DNA of 64,000 bases from Taishania sp037189645 (GTDB lineage: Bacteria; Bacteroidota; Bacteroidia; Flavobacteriales_D; Crocinitomicaceae), in contig JBBCIY010000001.1 in NCBI GenBank assembly GCA_037189645.1, positions 62,001 through 126,000 on the forward strand, read 5' to 3'. Shown here piece by piece: positions 25,497 to 34,490 of this stretch (position 1 is its first letter; every line of letters starts with the position of its first letter). Below the pieces are notes generated by a model, which saw only the letters and a program-made list of their open reading frames with translations, did not search any database and was not told where the DNA came from. The position numbers were made by a program, and so were the translations under genes.

Positions 25497-25597
25497 ACTA
25501 CGAATTTCCGTAATTTATTGACCGGAAAATGAGGAAGAAAATGAAAACAATCAACAAATGATTCTTGAAAACTGGCTGGGATCGCCGGAGGAATAAA

Positions 25598-25633
25598 AAA
25601 GAGGTAACCTGAAAACATCCAGATTACCTCTTT
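25598..25633 (-). terminator. Terminator after E1 dehydrogenase gene
   Basis: Arms 25598-25611 and 25620-25633 pair over 14 bases with one mismatch and an eight-base loop. On the minus strand it is followed by six T, as expected for ending the E1 gene that stops at 25654. Confidence 0.85.
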
Positions 25634-25653
25634 CTTTGTTCAATCATCACCTC

Positions 25654-28098
25654 TTAATAGAGCGACGGGTAAGCCTTTGGATCTGCTTCGTGCATAATTG
25701 AGTAAGCCGTCTCAACAATATCGTCGATGCTTGGTTTTGAGAAATAATCTCCATCTGTACCATAAGCAGGACGATGATCTTTAGCGCTCAGCGTTACGGG
25801 AGCAGAGTCGAGGTGATAATACCCCTTTTGCTCCACCAGGATTTTATCCAGTATAAAACCGGTTGCACCGCTGCTTACATCTTCATCAACGATCAGCAGG
25901 CGGTTTGTTTTTTCCAATGATTCAGAAATCATGTGGTGAATATCGAATGGAAGTAATGTCTGAACGTCGATCAGTTCAGCGTTTATCCCCAGTTCTGCCA
26001 GTTGTTTTGCGGCAGCTTCGCATAAATTGAATGTGGAACCGTAAGAAACGATGGTCAGGTCCGTTCCTTCCTTTACGATCTCAGGTATTCCCAGGGGAAT
26101 TTTAAATGCCCCGATATTGTTGGGACGAGGCTCTTTTGTCCGGTATCCGTTCAATGGCTCTATTACAATTGCCGGTTCATCGGCTTCCAGCAATAAATTA
26201 TAGAAACCTGCTGCTTTTGTCATATTTCTTGGTACACAGACATGAACTCCTCTTGCTGCATTGACGATCATTCCCATCGGAGACCCGGAGTGCCAGATCC
26301 CTTCCAGGCGGTGTCCTCTTGTGCTGATGATGAGTGGAGCTTTTTGTCCGCCTTTCGTCCGGTATTGAACCGTTGCCAGGTCATCGGAGATCACCTGGAT
26401 CGCGTACAACAGGTAATCCAGGTATTGGATCTCTGCGATCGGGCGTAATCCCCTCATCGCCATTCCGATTCCTTGTCCTATGATCGTAATTTCACGAATT
26501 CCTGTGTCGGAGACGCGCAATTCGCCATATTTTTCCTGCATTCCTTCCAGTGTCTGGTTCACACCACCTATTTTCCCGGCATCTTCTCCGAAGATCAGTA
26601 CTTCCGGCCGGGTTTCCAGGATTTTGTCATAATTGTCGCGCAGAATGATCCGTCCGTCTTCCATCGGAGCATCTGAATCATAGTTGGGTTCTACTCCCTG
26701 GATATTCAGGGCAGCACTTGCTGACTGAGAGTAGAGATGAGAGCTGTAACGGTCATAATTTACGGCAGTTTGCTGCTGGATCCATGCTGCCAGAGCAGCT
26801 TTTTCAGGATGTTGCTCATTGCGTACCAGACGCAGTACTTTTTTTGCAGCAGACAGGATATCCCTGCGGATCGGGTCCATTGCTTTTTCCAGCGATTCTG
26901 TTTCCTTCTGGATAAATGCCTTTTCCGGGCTGTTCTCAGCAACTGCTTTCATTAATTGCAGCGCTGTTGACAAATCGTCTTTGATGCTGTCCGTATATGC
27001 TTTCCATGCTGCATTTTTGCTGTCACGAACGTGTTTTTTCGCGTCGTCGGCAATGGCTTTCAGCTCTTCTTCCGTCGCAATGGTCAGCCCGTCAGCATTG
27101 AAGCTCAGGATCCATTCCCGGAATTTGTTGATGCAGTCGAAATCGGTTTCCCATTGCAGGCGCTCTGCCGATTTGTACCGCTCGTGCGAACCGGAAGTAG
27201 AATGCCCCTGTGGCTGGTTGACCTCTTTGACATGAACCAGAACAGGAACGTGCTCTTCGCGGGCGAGCGCAACTGCCTTTTCGTATGTTTCGCATAAATG
27301 CGCATAATCCCATCCTTTGGTAACAAAAATCTCGTACCCGGGCTTATCTGCTGTGCGTTGCATTCCTGCCAGTGCTTCGGAAATACTGTCTTTCGTCGTC
27401 TGGTTCTCCCTGGAAACGGAAATCCCGTATCCGTCGTCCCATACTGACATGACCATTGGCACCTGTAGTACACCGGCAGCGTTGATCGTTTCCCAGAATG
27501 GTCCTTCCGATGTGGAAGCATCCCCGATCGTTCCGAATGCGACTTCGTTACCTCCGTCTGTAAATTTTTTAAATGCTTCTGTATCTTTCAGCGTAGGATG
27601 ATTGCGGTAAACTTTGGACGCCTGTGCCAGTCCCAGTAAGCGGGGCATCTGGCCGGCAGTAGGGGAGATGTCAGCAGAACTGTTCTTTTGTTCCATCAGG
27701 TTTTTCCATTCTCCGTTCTTGTCCAGGTTGCGTGTCCCAAAATGGCCTCCCATCTGGCGGCCCGCGGACATTGGTTCTACTGTTTCATCAGTGTGCGCAT
27801 ACAATCCTGCGAAATATTGCTGAACATCCAATTGGCTGATGGCCATCATTAAGGTCTGGTCGCGATAATACCCGGAACGGAAATCCCCGTTTCGGAATTG
27901 TTTTGCCAGGGCGATCTGAGCCAGCTCTTTCCCGTCTCCGAAGATCCCGAATTTTGCCTTTCCTGTCAGTACCTCCCTGCGCCCAAGCAAAGACGCTTCT
28001 CTTGAAATGCATGCCAGTTTGTAATCTTCCAGCACTTCTGATTTAAATGTATCGAAATCGAGTGTTTTTTCTTTCTCTGATATTGTCTGTTTGGTCAT
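25654..28098 (-). CDS. 2-oxoacid dehydrogenase E1, alpha-beta fusion
   Basis: An 814-residue thiamine-diphosphate E1 enzyme with alpha and beta chains in one polypeptide. The alpha part (about 1-400) has GDASTSEGPFWETINAAG, the ThDP/Mg motif, with a DDGYGIS end in place of the common NNGYGIS. The beta part (about 475-800) has FGEDAGKIGG, IGQGIGMAMRGLRPIAEIQY and the LIVDED segment. Such fusions are usual in Bacteroidota, where they act on pyruvate or branched-chain 2-oxoacids with E2 and E3 encoded elsewhere. Which substrate applies cannot be told from sequence. The gene has its own -7 element and terminator. Confidence 0.9.
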   Translation of the reverse strand: MTKQTISEKEKTLDFDTFKSEVLEDYKLACISREASLLGRREVLTGKAKFGIFGDGKELAQIALAKQFRNGDFRSGYYRDQTLMMAISQLDVQQYFAGLYAHTDETVEPMSAGRQMGGHFGTRNLDKNGEWKNLMEQKNSSADISPTAGQMPRLLGLAQASKVYRNHPTLKDTEAFKKFTDGGNEVAFGTIGDASTSEGPFWETINAAGVLQVPMVMSVWDDGYGISVSRENQTTKDSISEALAGMQRTADKPGYEIFVTKGWDYAHLCETYEKAVALAREEHVPVLVHVKEVNQPQGHSTSGSHERYKSAERLQWETDFDCINKFREWILSFNADGLTIATEEELKAIADDAKKHVRDSKNAAWKAYTDSIKDDLSTALQLMKAVAENSPEKAFIQKETESLEKAMDPIRRDILSAAKKVLRLVRNEQHPEKAALAAWIQQQTAVNYDRYSSHLYSQSASAALNIQGVEPNYDSDAPMEDGRIILRDNYDKILETRPEVLIFGEDAGKIGGVNQTLEGMQEKYGELRVSDTGIREITIIGQGIGMAMRGLRPIAEIQYLDYLLYAIQVISDDLATVQYRTKGGQKAPLIISTRGHRLEGIWHSGSPMGMIVNAARGVHVCVPRNMTKAAGFYNLLLEADEPAIVIEPLNGYRTKEPRPNNIGAFKIPLGIPEIVKEGTDLTIVSYGSTFNLCEAAAKQLAELGINAELIDVQTLLPFDIHHMISESLEKTNRLLIVDEDVSSGATGFILDKILVEQKGYYHLDSAPVTLSAKDHRPAYGTDGDYFSKPSIDDIVETAYSIMHEADPKAYPSLY

Positions 28099-28118
28099 AA
28101 CTTAGTTTTATCGCAGTA

Positions 28119-28126
28119 CAAATATA
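28119..28126 (-). promoter_or_regulatory. -7 element of E1 gene
   Basis: The minus strand reads TATATTTG, an exact TAnnTTTG match, 20 bases before the E1 start codon. A TTG at 28141-28143 lies 14 bases upstream, closer than normal. Confidence 0.65.
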
Positions 28127-28194
28127 ACATATTTACCCCTCAACTAAAAATGATACTTTGAGAAAAGCGAAAAAGTTTTCTGAAAAGATTTAGT

Positions 28195-28202
28195 TACATT
28201 TG
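28195..28202 (+). promoter_or_regulatory. -7 element of small membrane protein
   Basis: TACATTTG, an exact consensus match, ends four bases before the ATG at 28207. The predicted transcription start falls on or beside the start codon, which implies a leaderless mRNA. Confidence 0.7.
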
Positions 28203-28206
28203 CAGC

Positions 28207-28314
28207 ATGAGCTGGAGAGATACACTTAAAAAATATGCGCCTTATTTCATTGATTTCTGGCAATACCTGCTGATAATCATTGTATTCATCATTGTGGCGA
28301 TTTTTGTGCTTTAA
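28207..28314 (+). CDS. Small membrane protein, 35 residues
   Basis: A short gene with start ATG at 28207 and stop TAA at 28312. The product begins MSWRDTLKKYAPYFIDF and continues as one long hydrophobic helix ending in Leu. The polar N-terminus carries positive charges, so the N-terminus is probably cytoplasmic. It sits alone on the plus strand between two minus-strand genes and directly behind a perfect -7 element, the main reason to believe it is real. Function unknown; small single-helix proteins often bind larger membrane complexes, and the K+/Na+ transport genes begin just downstream on the other strand. Confidence 0.65.
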   Translation: MSWRDTLKKYAPYFIDFWQYLLIIIVFIIVAIFVL

Positions 28315-28341
28315 TTCCGAACGTTATTGGCTCAGCGAAAA

Positions 28342-29034
28342 TCATTCTTTCTTGACTTTCGCGATCTTTGCCAGGTCCTTATTCGAACCGTATAACACCA
28401 GGATATCGTCTTCCTGTAAAACCGTTTCGAGCTGAGGAATGCCCTGGATGGTTGAAACAGTCGTGCTTCTTCCGAGTAAACTACTGACTTCGGTTTGCTT
28501 GATGATGGTGAGGATAACAATTTTATAGTTCTTTCTGAACCCTACCTCTTTAATGGTTTTTCCTACCAGGAAATCCGGTGTTTTCACTTCAACAACACTG
28601 AAGTTCTTATTCAGTTCAAATGAATCCACGACACCTTTAAAACAGAGCTTTTTAGCCCATCTCTCTGCAGTTTCCTCTTCCGGCCTCACGATCTCATCCA
28701 CACCGATTGCCCGGAGAATTTTCTCGTGTAACGAATTGATGGAACGGCTGATCAGTCGTTTTACTCCCAGGTTCTTAAAAAGCGCTGTTGCCAGGACATT
28801 GGTTCCTTGGTCTTCCCCGATGCAGATCATCACGATGTCTGTGTTCTTGAGTGGAAGATCCGAAACGGTTTGTTCGTCAGTTGCGTCCAGGCGGATCGTA
28901 TGGGAGATCTTGTCTTTCAGCGCAGCTACTTTGTCCATGTTGGAATCGATGCCAATAACTTCATTGCCTTGTTGCGTCAGCTTCTCAGCAAGTGATGCCC
29001 CGAAATTTCCTAAACCTACAATTATGAATTTCAT
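28342..29034 (-). CDS. trkA: Potassium uptake regulator TrkA/KtrA-type
   Basis: A 230-residue RCK protein. Residues 1-135 are the NAD/ADP-binding Rossmann domain: KFIIVGLGNFGASLAEKL is the GxGxxG start, and GIDSNMDKV carries the Asp that binds the ribose. Residues ~140-225 are the TrkA_C regulatory domain. It is a single-copy KtrA-like form, not the duplicated TrkA of E. coli. It gates the TrkH-like channel encoded 12 bases upstream on the same strand. Confidence 0.9.
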   Translation of the reverse strand: MKFIIVGLGNFGASLAEKLTQQGNEVIGIDSNMDKVAALKDKISHTIRLDATDEQTVSDLPLKNTDIVMICIGEDQGTNVLATALFKNLGVKRLISRSINSLHEKILRAIGVDEIVRPEEETAERWAKKLCFKGVVDSFELNKNFSVVEVKTPDFLVGKTIKEVGFRKNYKIVILTIIKQTEVSSLLGRSTTVSTIQGIPQLETVLQEDDILVLYGSNKDLAKIAKVKKE

Positions 29035-29046
29035 ACCGGTAATTTT

Positions 29047-30786
29047 TTAATTGATCATTATTTCATCGGTTGGGTAATGGTAGCTCATCGTTCTTACCTT
29101 CCTGAAGAACGCGATAAGAATGGACAGCATTGTTACCCTTCCTGTAAACATTAGTACCGTTAGTACAATTTTGCTGGCTTCGCTTAATTCTGCCGTAATC
29201 CCCAGGCTGAGTCCTACCGTACAGTAAGCGGAAACACATTCGAAAGCGATGTCCAGCAGCGACTTACCACTGTCGAAATGCGCCACGAAACAGATTCCGG
29301 TTCCGATCGAAATGAACGAAAGGGCCATGGTGGCAAATGCCCTTCTGACCGATATATCAGCGATCTCTCTACGGAACAGTTCGATCTTGCTTTTTCCTTT
29401 GGCCAGGCTGATAAAATTGAGTGTCGCAATCGCGAATGTGCTGGTTTTGATCCCACCGCCGGTTGAGGCTGGCGATGCACCGATCCACATTAAAAGTATG
29501 ATCAGCATGATTGTGGATACATGCAGGCTGCTGAAATCAATCGTATTTAACCCGGCTGACCGCGGAGTGGTTGCAGAAAACAGGGAAGTGATCACTTTCC
29601 CCATCCCGTGATGCGCTGACAGCGAATTGGAATATTCCAGCAGGAAGAACGTGAGCGTTCCGAACACAATGAGCAAGAGGGTAGTGATCAGGTTGATCTT
29701 ACTGCTCAGTGTCATGACCCACGCCCTGTAATTATTTTCTCCCGATACGAACCAGAGGATGTATCGTTTGATGAAATACTTGAGGTAGCGAAGGATGTTG
29801 ATCATGATCGGAAAACCCAGCCCTCCGAACACGAAAATCATGACAATCGTAAACTGGAGCGGGTAATTGTATTCAAATCCCTCCTGCATCATTCCGCCGG
29901 GCATGGTTGAAAAACCTGCATTGCAAAAAGCAGATATGGAGTGGAAGACAGAAAAATAGACACGTTCTCCGAATGATGCTATAAAGGACCTGTCGATGTT
30001 GATATAGATAAAGCAGGCCCCGATGAACTCGATTAAGAACGTAATGATCAGGATGCGCCTCAGGGTGGTAAAAACTTCACCTATCTTTCCTGTGCTGGAA
30101 ATATCACTGAGCGCAAGCTGGTTTTCATAGGTAGCTCCTCCCTTGAAAAAATAACTGAAATAACTGGCAAATGTAAGAATGCCCAGCCCGCCGGCTTGTA
30201 CCAGCAGCATGATGATCGTCTGCCCGAAGGGAGTGAAATAGCTGCTCGTGTCAACGACGGTCAGCCCGGTAACACAAACAGCGCTTGTGGAAGTAAACAA
30301 TGCATCAATCAGCGAGATGCCCTGCACGGTTGCTTTGGGCAGCATCAGCAGGAATGTGCCGGTCAGGATCAGTCCGAGAAAGCTGATGATGAAAAGCTGG
30401 GCAGGATTCAATACGGAACGCCTGTACCTGATCCTGGGAGTAACGATCGCCCTGAACAGCTTGATCAGGATGGCAGTCCGTATCCATACTGTCAGAGGAT
30501 CTGCCGGGGTCTGGGAAGCCAGCTGCTTGTATAGACAGAACAGGATAATTGCGATGCTTACGCTGTCAAACAGAGCGAGGCGGATGTTCTTGCTTCCTTT
30601 GTAGAACAGGCTCAGGGAGGTATAGACCAGCCCGCTGATCAATGCGGTGAAATATACGGCCAGTACAACCACCTGGACCTGCCTGGCAGCAGAAAAACCG
30701 ATGTCGATCACAAGGCAGCAGAAAGCGGCTATGTTCAGAAGAACCAGTAGCTGCTTTAAGTATGGGTTGTCCAGTATTGCTTTCAC
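29047..30786 (-). CDS. trkH: TrkH/KtrB-type potassium transporter
   Basis: A 579-residue cation channel-like transporter. About 10-12 transmembrane helices with four P-loops are visible; examples are STSAVCVTGLTVVDTSSYF, HSISAFCNAGFSTMPGG, SATTPRSAGLNTIDFSSL and CVSAYCTVGLSLGIT, each with the filter glycine. It forms K+ (or Na+-coupled K+) uptake with the TrkA-type protein next door. The start overlaps the nhaA stop by four bases. An extra hydrophobic segment precedes the core, as in many Bacteroidota TrkH proteins. Confidence 0.9.
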   Translation of the reverse strand: MKAILDNPYLKQLLVLLNIAAFCCLVIDIGFSAARQVQVVVLAVYFTALISGLVYTSLSLFYKGSKNIRLALFDSVSIAIILFCLYKQLASQTPADPLTVWIRTAILIKLFRAIVTPRIRYRRSVLNPAQLFIISFLGLILTGTFLLMLPKATVQGISLIDALFTSTSAVCVTGLTVVDTSSYFTPFGQTIIMLLVQAGGLGILTFASYFSYFFKGGATYENQLALSDISSTGKIGEVFTTLRRILIITFLIEFIGACFIYINIDRSFIASFGERVYFSVFHSISAFCNAGFSTMPGGMMQEGFEYNYPLQFTIVMIFVFGGLGFPIMINILRYLKYFIKRYILWFVSGENNYRAWVMTLSSKINLITTLLLIVFGTLTFFLLEYSNSLSAHHGMGKVITSLFSATTPRSAGLNTIDFSSLHVSTIMLIILLMWIGASPASTGGGIKTSTFAIATLNFISLAKGKSKIELFRREIADISVRRAFATMALSFISIGTGICFVAHFDSGKSLLDIAFECVSAYCTVGLSLGITAELSEASKIVLTVLMFTGRVTMLSILIAFFRKVRTMSYHYPTDEIMIN

Positions 30787-32114
30787 TTGACGGCTTGTTT
30801 GCTTAGGATGATATACCCCAGGATACCTCCCGTTATGGAAGCGGTGAAAATTCCGATCTTAGCCTGGGTGACGTATTCTTCATGAGTAAAAGCCAGGTTG
30901 GTGATGAACAATGACATCGTAAAACCAATGGCTGCCAGGAATCCCAGTCCGAACAGGTTTCTAGTATTCATTCCGTTCGGATAGGGAGCTAGTTTCAATT
31001 TGTTGGATAACCACGTAAAGCCCACGACACCCGCTACTTTTCCCAGCAATAACCCCAATCCGACTCCTAATGCGACATTTGTGCTGAACAATTCATCCAT
31101 GTCGATCCCCAACACCGAAACACCTGCATTTGCCAGGGCGAAAATGGGAATGACCACGAATGTGACGAACGGATGCATGGAGTGTTCCAGCCGCTGCAAA
31201 GGTGGAATTGCCTTGTTGGTATTCTTTCTGACTTCATCCAGAAGATGAAGCTGATCGTTGGTCAGCGTAGGGATACTGTCATTGGGATCAATCTCCCGGA
31301 ACTGATCCAGGGAATGCTGAATGCTGCTGGTATATGTACGTTCTTTTATGCGTACATTGGCAGGGATCATAAATGCAGCGAGTACGGCAGCGATTGTTGC
31401 GTGGACTCCTGATAATAAGAATGCGGCCCATACACCTCCGATCCCGATAATGGCATAAAAAAGAATGTTTCTGACACCCGCCTTGTTCCCCAGGTACATA
31501 AGGGCCAGGAATGAAAATCCTGCCAGCAGGCTTGCAGCAGAAATTTCCGAAGTGTAAAAGAACGCGATCACCAGAACAGCTCCCAGGTCGTCTACAATAG
31601 CTAAAGCGGTCAGAAATACTTTCAAAGACAACGGGATTTTATCTCCCAGCAGGTATAGAACGCCCAATGCGAACGCAATATCTGTCGCCATCGGGATTCC
31701 CCATCCGCTGTGAACTTCTCCTGCCGGGTTCAGGATCAGGTAGATGCCGGCGGGAACAATCATTCCTCCGATAGCTGCAAGGATCGGGAGCAATGCTTTC
31801 CGTGGATTGGACAATTCTCCCGCGACAATTTCCCGTTTCAGCTCCAGCCCCACCACAAAGAAAAAGACAGCCATTAACCCATCATTGATCCAGTGATGCA
31901 GGCTGTATTCCAGGTATGTTTTTCCGTCAACCTGGAAACCGAGCTTGTATTCAAAAAAATGGTGATAGGCGGCAGACCAGGGAGAATTGGCCAGTAACAA
32001 TGCAACAATTACACTGACTCCAAGAACGAGCCCTCCGGATTTTTCCTGCTGGATGAACTTCTGGAATGGCCGGAGTAGTTTATCGATCGGGTATTGCCTG
32101 TTATTTACCATCAC
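30783..32114 (-). CDS. nhaA: Na+/H+ antiporter NhaA
   Basis: A 443-residue NhaA antiporter with about 12 helices. The paired aspartates of the transport site are in ALAIVDDLGAVLVIA. GWGIPMATDIAFALGVL and FFFVVGLELKREIVAGEL are further family blocks. A hydrophilic insertion of about 35 residues after the middle is typical of Bacteroidota members. It is first of the nhaA-trkH-trkA operon, with a strong -7 element 23 bases upstream. The operon couples sodium export with potassium uptake. Confidence 0.95.
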   Translation of the reverse strand: MMVNNRQYPIDKLLRPFQKFIQQEKSGGLVLGVSVIVALLLANSPWSAAYHHFFEYKLGFQVDGKTYLEYSLHHWINDGLMAVFFFVVGLELKREIVAGELSNPRKALLPILAAIGGMIVPAGIYLILNPAGEVHSGWGIPMATDIAFALGVLYLLGDKIPLSLKVFLTALAIVDDLGAVLVIAFFYTSEISAASLLAGFSFLALMYLGNKAGVRNILFYAIIGIGGVWAAFLLSGVHATIAAVLAAFMIPANVRIKERTYTSSIQHSLDQFREIDPNDSIPTLTNDQLHLLDEVRKNTNKAIPPLQRLEHSMHPFVTFVVIPIFALANAGVSVLGIDMDELFSTNVALGVGLGLLLGKVAGVVGFTWLSNKLKLAPYPNGMNTRNLFGLGFLAAIGFTMSLFITNLAFTHEEYVTQAKIGIFTASITGGILGYIILSKQAVK

Positions 32115-32137
32115 TTTTTATAAAAAAAGAAAGACAG

Positions 32138-32145
32138 CAAAGGTA
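32138..32145 (-). promoter_or_regulatory. -7 element of nhaA operon
   Basis: The minus strand reads TACCTTTG, an exact -7 consensus. The nhaA start is 23 bases downstream. No clear -33 TTG at the expected distance. Confidence 0.65.
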
Positions 32146-32211
32146 TTTTATTTTGTCTGAACCTCATTGTAAATGTCATAAAAATAACATTTCACTTTCA
32201 ATTGAAAATGT

Positions 32212-32219
32212 TATCTTCG
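32212..32219 (+). promoter_or_regulatory. -7 element of second biotin carboxylase
   Basis: TATCTTCG, one base off the -7 consensus, with a TTT at 32190-32192 at the -33 distance. The gene starts 16 bases downstream. Confidence 0.55.
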
Positions 32220-32235
32220 CAATCTTATCAAATTT

Positions 32236-33732
32236 ATGACTTCCATGAAAAAAGTACTTATTGCCAACAGAGGTGAAATTGCCAGAAGAGTTATCCGGAC
32301 GCTGAAAGCGATGGATATCAGGAGTGTAGCGGTTTTCTCTGATGCAGATAGAAACGCGCCACATGTTTTGGAAGCAGATGAAGCTGTTTATTTAGGAGGT
32401 AGCCCTGCTGCGGAGAGCTATCTGAAAATGGACCTGATCCTGGATTACTGTAAAGAGCTGGAGGTGGACGGAATTCACCCTGGTTATGGCTTTCTTTCTG
32501 AGAATGCCGAGTTTGCACGGAAAGTAAAAGCTGCCGGGATGACGCTGATCGGACCTTCACCCGAATCGATGGAAGTGATGGGGGATAAATTAAGTGCGAA
32601 GCAGGCGGTTAAAGAATTCGGAGTTCCGTTGGTTCCCGGAGTTGACGAAGCGATTACGGATGTAGACAAAGCAATTGATATCGCTGACGAAGTAGGTTAT
32701 CCTATCCTGATTAAAGCATCTGCCGGAGGTGGGGGAAAAGGGATGCGACTGGTAGAAAAAAAGGAAGATTTTCGCGAACAGATGCGCCTGGCTCAGAATG
32801 AAGCCCGTTCTTCTTTTGGGAATGATGCCGTCTTTATAGAGAAATTCGTGACAAAGCCGCGTCACATTGAGATCCAGGTATTTGCCGATCGTCATGGGAA
32901 TGCGGTATACCTGTTTGAAAGAGAGTGTTCGGTTCAGCGCCGCCATCAAAAAGTGATCGAAGAGGCTCCGAGCGCCCTGCTGACTCCTGAACTGCGCCGG
33001 AAAATGGGAGAAGCTGCCGTTGCTGTCTGCAGGTCATGTAATTATGAAGGGGCCGGAACAGTTGAGTTTCTGGTAGATGGAAACATGGATTTCTTTTTCC
33101 TTGAAATGAATACACGTTTACAGGTAGAGCATCCTGTTACGGAAGAGATCACAGGGCTGGATCTTGTGGAATGGCAGATCCGTGTCGCGCGGGGTGAAGA
33201 ACTGCCTCTGAGACAGGAAGACCTGAAGATCAACGGACACGCGATTGAGATACGTGTGTACGCGGAAGATACATTGAACGGTTTTACACCGGATATCGGA
33301 AATTTAAAGCGTTACCGGGTTCCTTCGGGAAGGGCTGTACGTGTGGATGATGCCTTTGTAGAAGGAATGGATATTCCTATTTTTTATGACCCGATGATCG
33401 CCAAGCTGGTCATCTGGGGAAAAGACCGTAAATCCGCCATTTCACGGGCATTGGTGGCAATTGATGAGTACCAGATTTCAGGAGTGAAGACCACACTGGA
33501 TTTCGGGAAATTCGTTCTGAAGCACGAAGCGTTTAAAAAAGGGGATTTTGATACCAACTTCGTGAGGCATTATTTTTCTGATCCTTTTGTCGTTGTCACA
33601 GCGATGGAAGATGAAAAAGAAGCGCTGCAACACGGAATCAGTCAGATATGGGATGATGTCAGGAAGGTCAATGCGAAAGAGTTTAAATCCAGGAACATTG
33701 AAAGCAGCTGGGTGAATGCTGTTGTGAAATAA
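32236..33732 (+). CDS. Biotin carboxylase subunit, propionyl/acetyl-CoA type
   Basis: A 498-residue biotin carboxylase, about 50 residues longer than the accC product at 18934. KKVLIANRGEIARRVIRTL, GGGGKGMRLV and the standard RLQVEHPVTEEI are all present. The extra length is at the C-terminus and ends without a biotinyl domain. Length and motifs resemble the BC subunit of propionyl-CoA or methylcrotonyl-CoA carboxylases, but no carboxyltransferase gene is adjacent. The start may be 32236 or the ATG at 32245. A terminator follows at 33759. Confidence 0.85.
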   Translation: MTSMKKVLIANRGEIARRVIRTLKAMDIRSVAVFSDADRNAPHVLEADEAVYLGGSPAAESYLKMDLILDYCKELEVDGIHPGYGFLSENAEFARKVKAAGMTLIGPSPESMEVMGDKLSAKQAVKEFGVPLVPGVDEAITDVDKAIDIADEVGYPILIKASAGGGGKGMRLVEKKEDFREQMRLAQNEARSSFGNDAVFIEKFVTKPRHIEIQVFADRHGNAVYLFERECSVQRRHQKVIEEAPSALLTPELRRKMGEAAVAVCRSCNYEGAGTVEFLVDGNMDFFFLEMNTRLQVEHPVTEEITGLDLVEWQIRVARGEELPLRQEDLKINGHAIEIRVYAEDTLNGFTPDIGNLKRYRVPSGRAVRVDDAFVEGMDIPIFYDPMIAKLVIWGKDRKSAISRALVAIDEYQISGVKTTLDFGKFVLKHEAFKKGDFDTNFVRHYFSDPFVVVTAMEDEKEALQHGISQIWDDVRKVNAKEFKSRNIESSWVNAVVK

Positions 33733-33758
33733 CCATCCGATTATTGAAAATAGTAGAG

Positions 33759-33787
33759 AGGCCGTCATTTATGACGGCCTTTTTTTG
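33759..33787 (+). terminator. Terminator after second biotin carboxylase
   Basis: A 10-base perfect stem (33759-33768 / 33771-33780) with a two-base loop and a run of T from 33781. A textbook intrinsic terminator. Confidence 0.9.
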
Positions 33788-33848
33788 TTTGGGATCGTAC
33801 ATACGAGCAGGAACGACTCCTGTTGCAGTAGTTTAAAACAGGAATTAT

Positions 33849-33950
33849 GACAAAATGGCTTGATTTTTCAGTGTGATTTGGCGTAAAACTGGGTTTTTCG
33901 GACAAAATGTCTTGATTGTGGTTGTTTTTCCCATTTGGTATTTTCTTTGA
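33849..33950 (+). promoter_or_regulatory. Hsp20 control region, repeated operator and GG-N10-GA
   Basis: GACAAAATG(G/T)CTTGATT occurs at 33849 and again at 33901, exactly 52 bases apart, about five helical turns. The second copy contains the palindrome GACA-AAA-TGTC. Downstream, TTGGTATTTTCTTTGA (33936-33950) has GG and GA ten bases apart, like a weak sigma-54 promoter, 46 bases before the Hsp20 start. Together they look like two activator or repressor sites ahead of a stress promoter. Confidence 0.45.
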
Positions 33951-33995
33951 AGCAAGGTTAGGCAAAAGAAGTTTAACCATTAAAATTGAGATAAG

Positions 33996-34427
33996 ATGAG
34001 TTTAGTAAAATTTAATCCAGGAGAAGCTTTAGGACAGTTTCCGGGCATTTTTGACGAGTTTTTCGGAGGCAAGTTATTGGATCGTGTAAATTCAAAATTG
34101 TCATTTCCGGCAGTTAACGTAAAAGAAGCGGATGATAAATTCGAAGTATTTTTAGCTGCGCCGGGGCTGGCAAAAGAAGATTTTACAATTTCGGTGGACA
34201 ATGATGTTCTGACAATTGCCGCGAATAAGTCTCAGGAAAAAGTAGAGGAAGGTGAGCGTTTCACAAGAAAGGAGTACAATTACAGTAGCTTTTCACGATC
34301 GTTCAGCCTTTCCGAGAACGTAGATGTTGACAAAATCAGTGCGAAGTATGAGAACGGAGAGCTGAGACTGGAAATACCTAAAAAAGTGGAAGTAAAACAG
34401 GCCCTGAAGCAGATTTCGATCCAGTAA
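33996..34427 (+). CDS. Hsp20/alpha-crystallin family chaperone
   Basis: A 143-residue small heat shock protein. The alpha-crystallin domain spans about residues 35-135, from FPAVNVKEADDKFEVFLAAPG to ELRLEIPKK. The oligomerisation I-x-I motif is in the tail, KQISIQ. It binds unfolding proteins in the cytoplasm. A terminator follows, and a repeated upstream site suggests stress control. Confidence 0.95.
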   Translation: MSLVKFNPGEALGQFPGIFDEFFGGKLLDRVNSKLSFPAVNVKEADDKFEVFLAAPGLAKEDFTISVDNDVLTIAANKSQEKVEEGERFTRKEYNYSSFSRSFSLSENVDVDKISAKYENGELRLEIPKKVEVKQALKQISIQ

Positions 34428-34453
34428 AGATCTATTGTTTCGGCAAGATCATT

Positions 34454-34490
34454 CAAGGGTGGCTCAAAAGGGCTGCCCTTGCTTATTTTT
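34454..34490 (+). terminator. Terminator after Hsp20
   Basis: Stem 34454-34463 with 34472-34481 (two imperfect pairs), eight-base loop, then T5 at 34486-34490. It closes the Hsp20 transcript. Confidence 0.65.
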
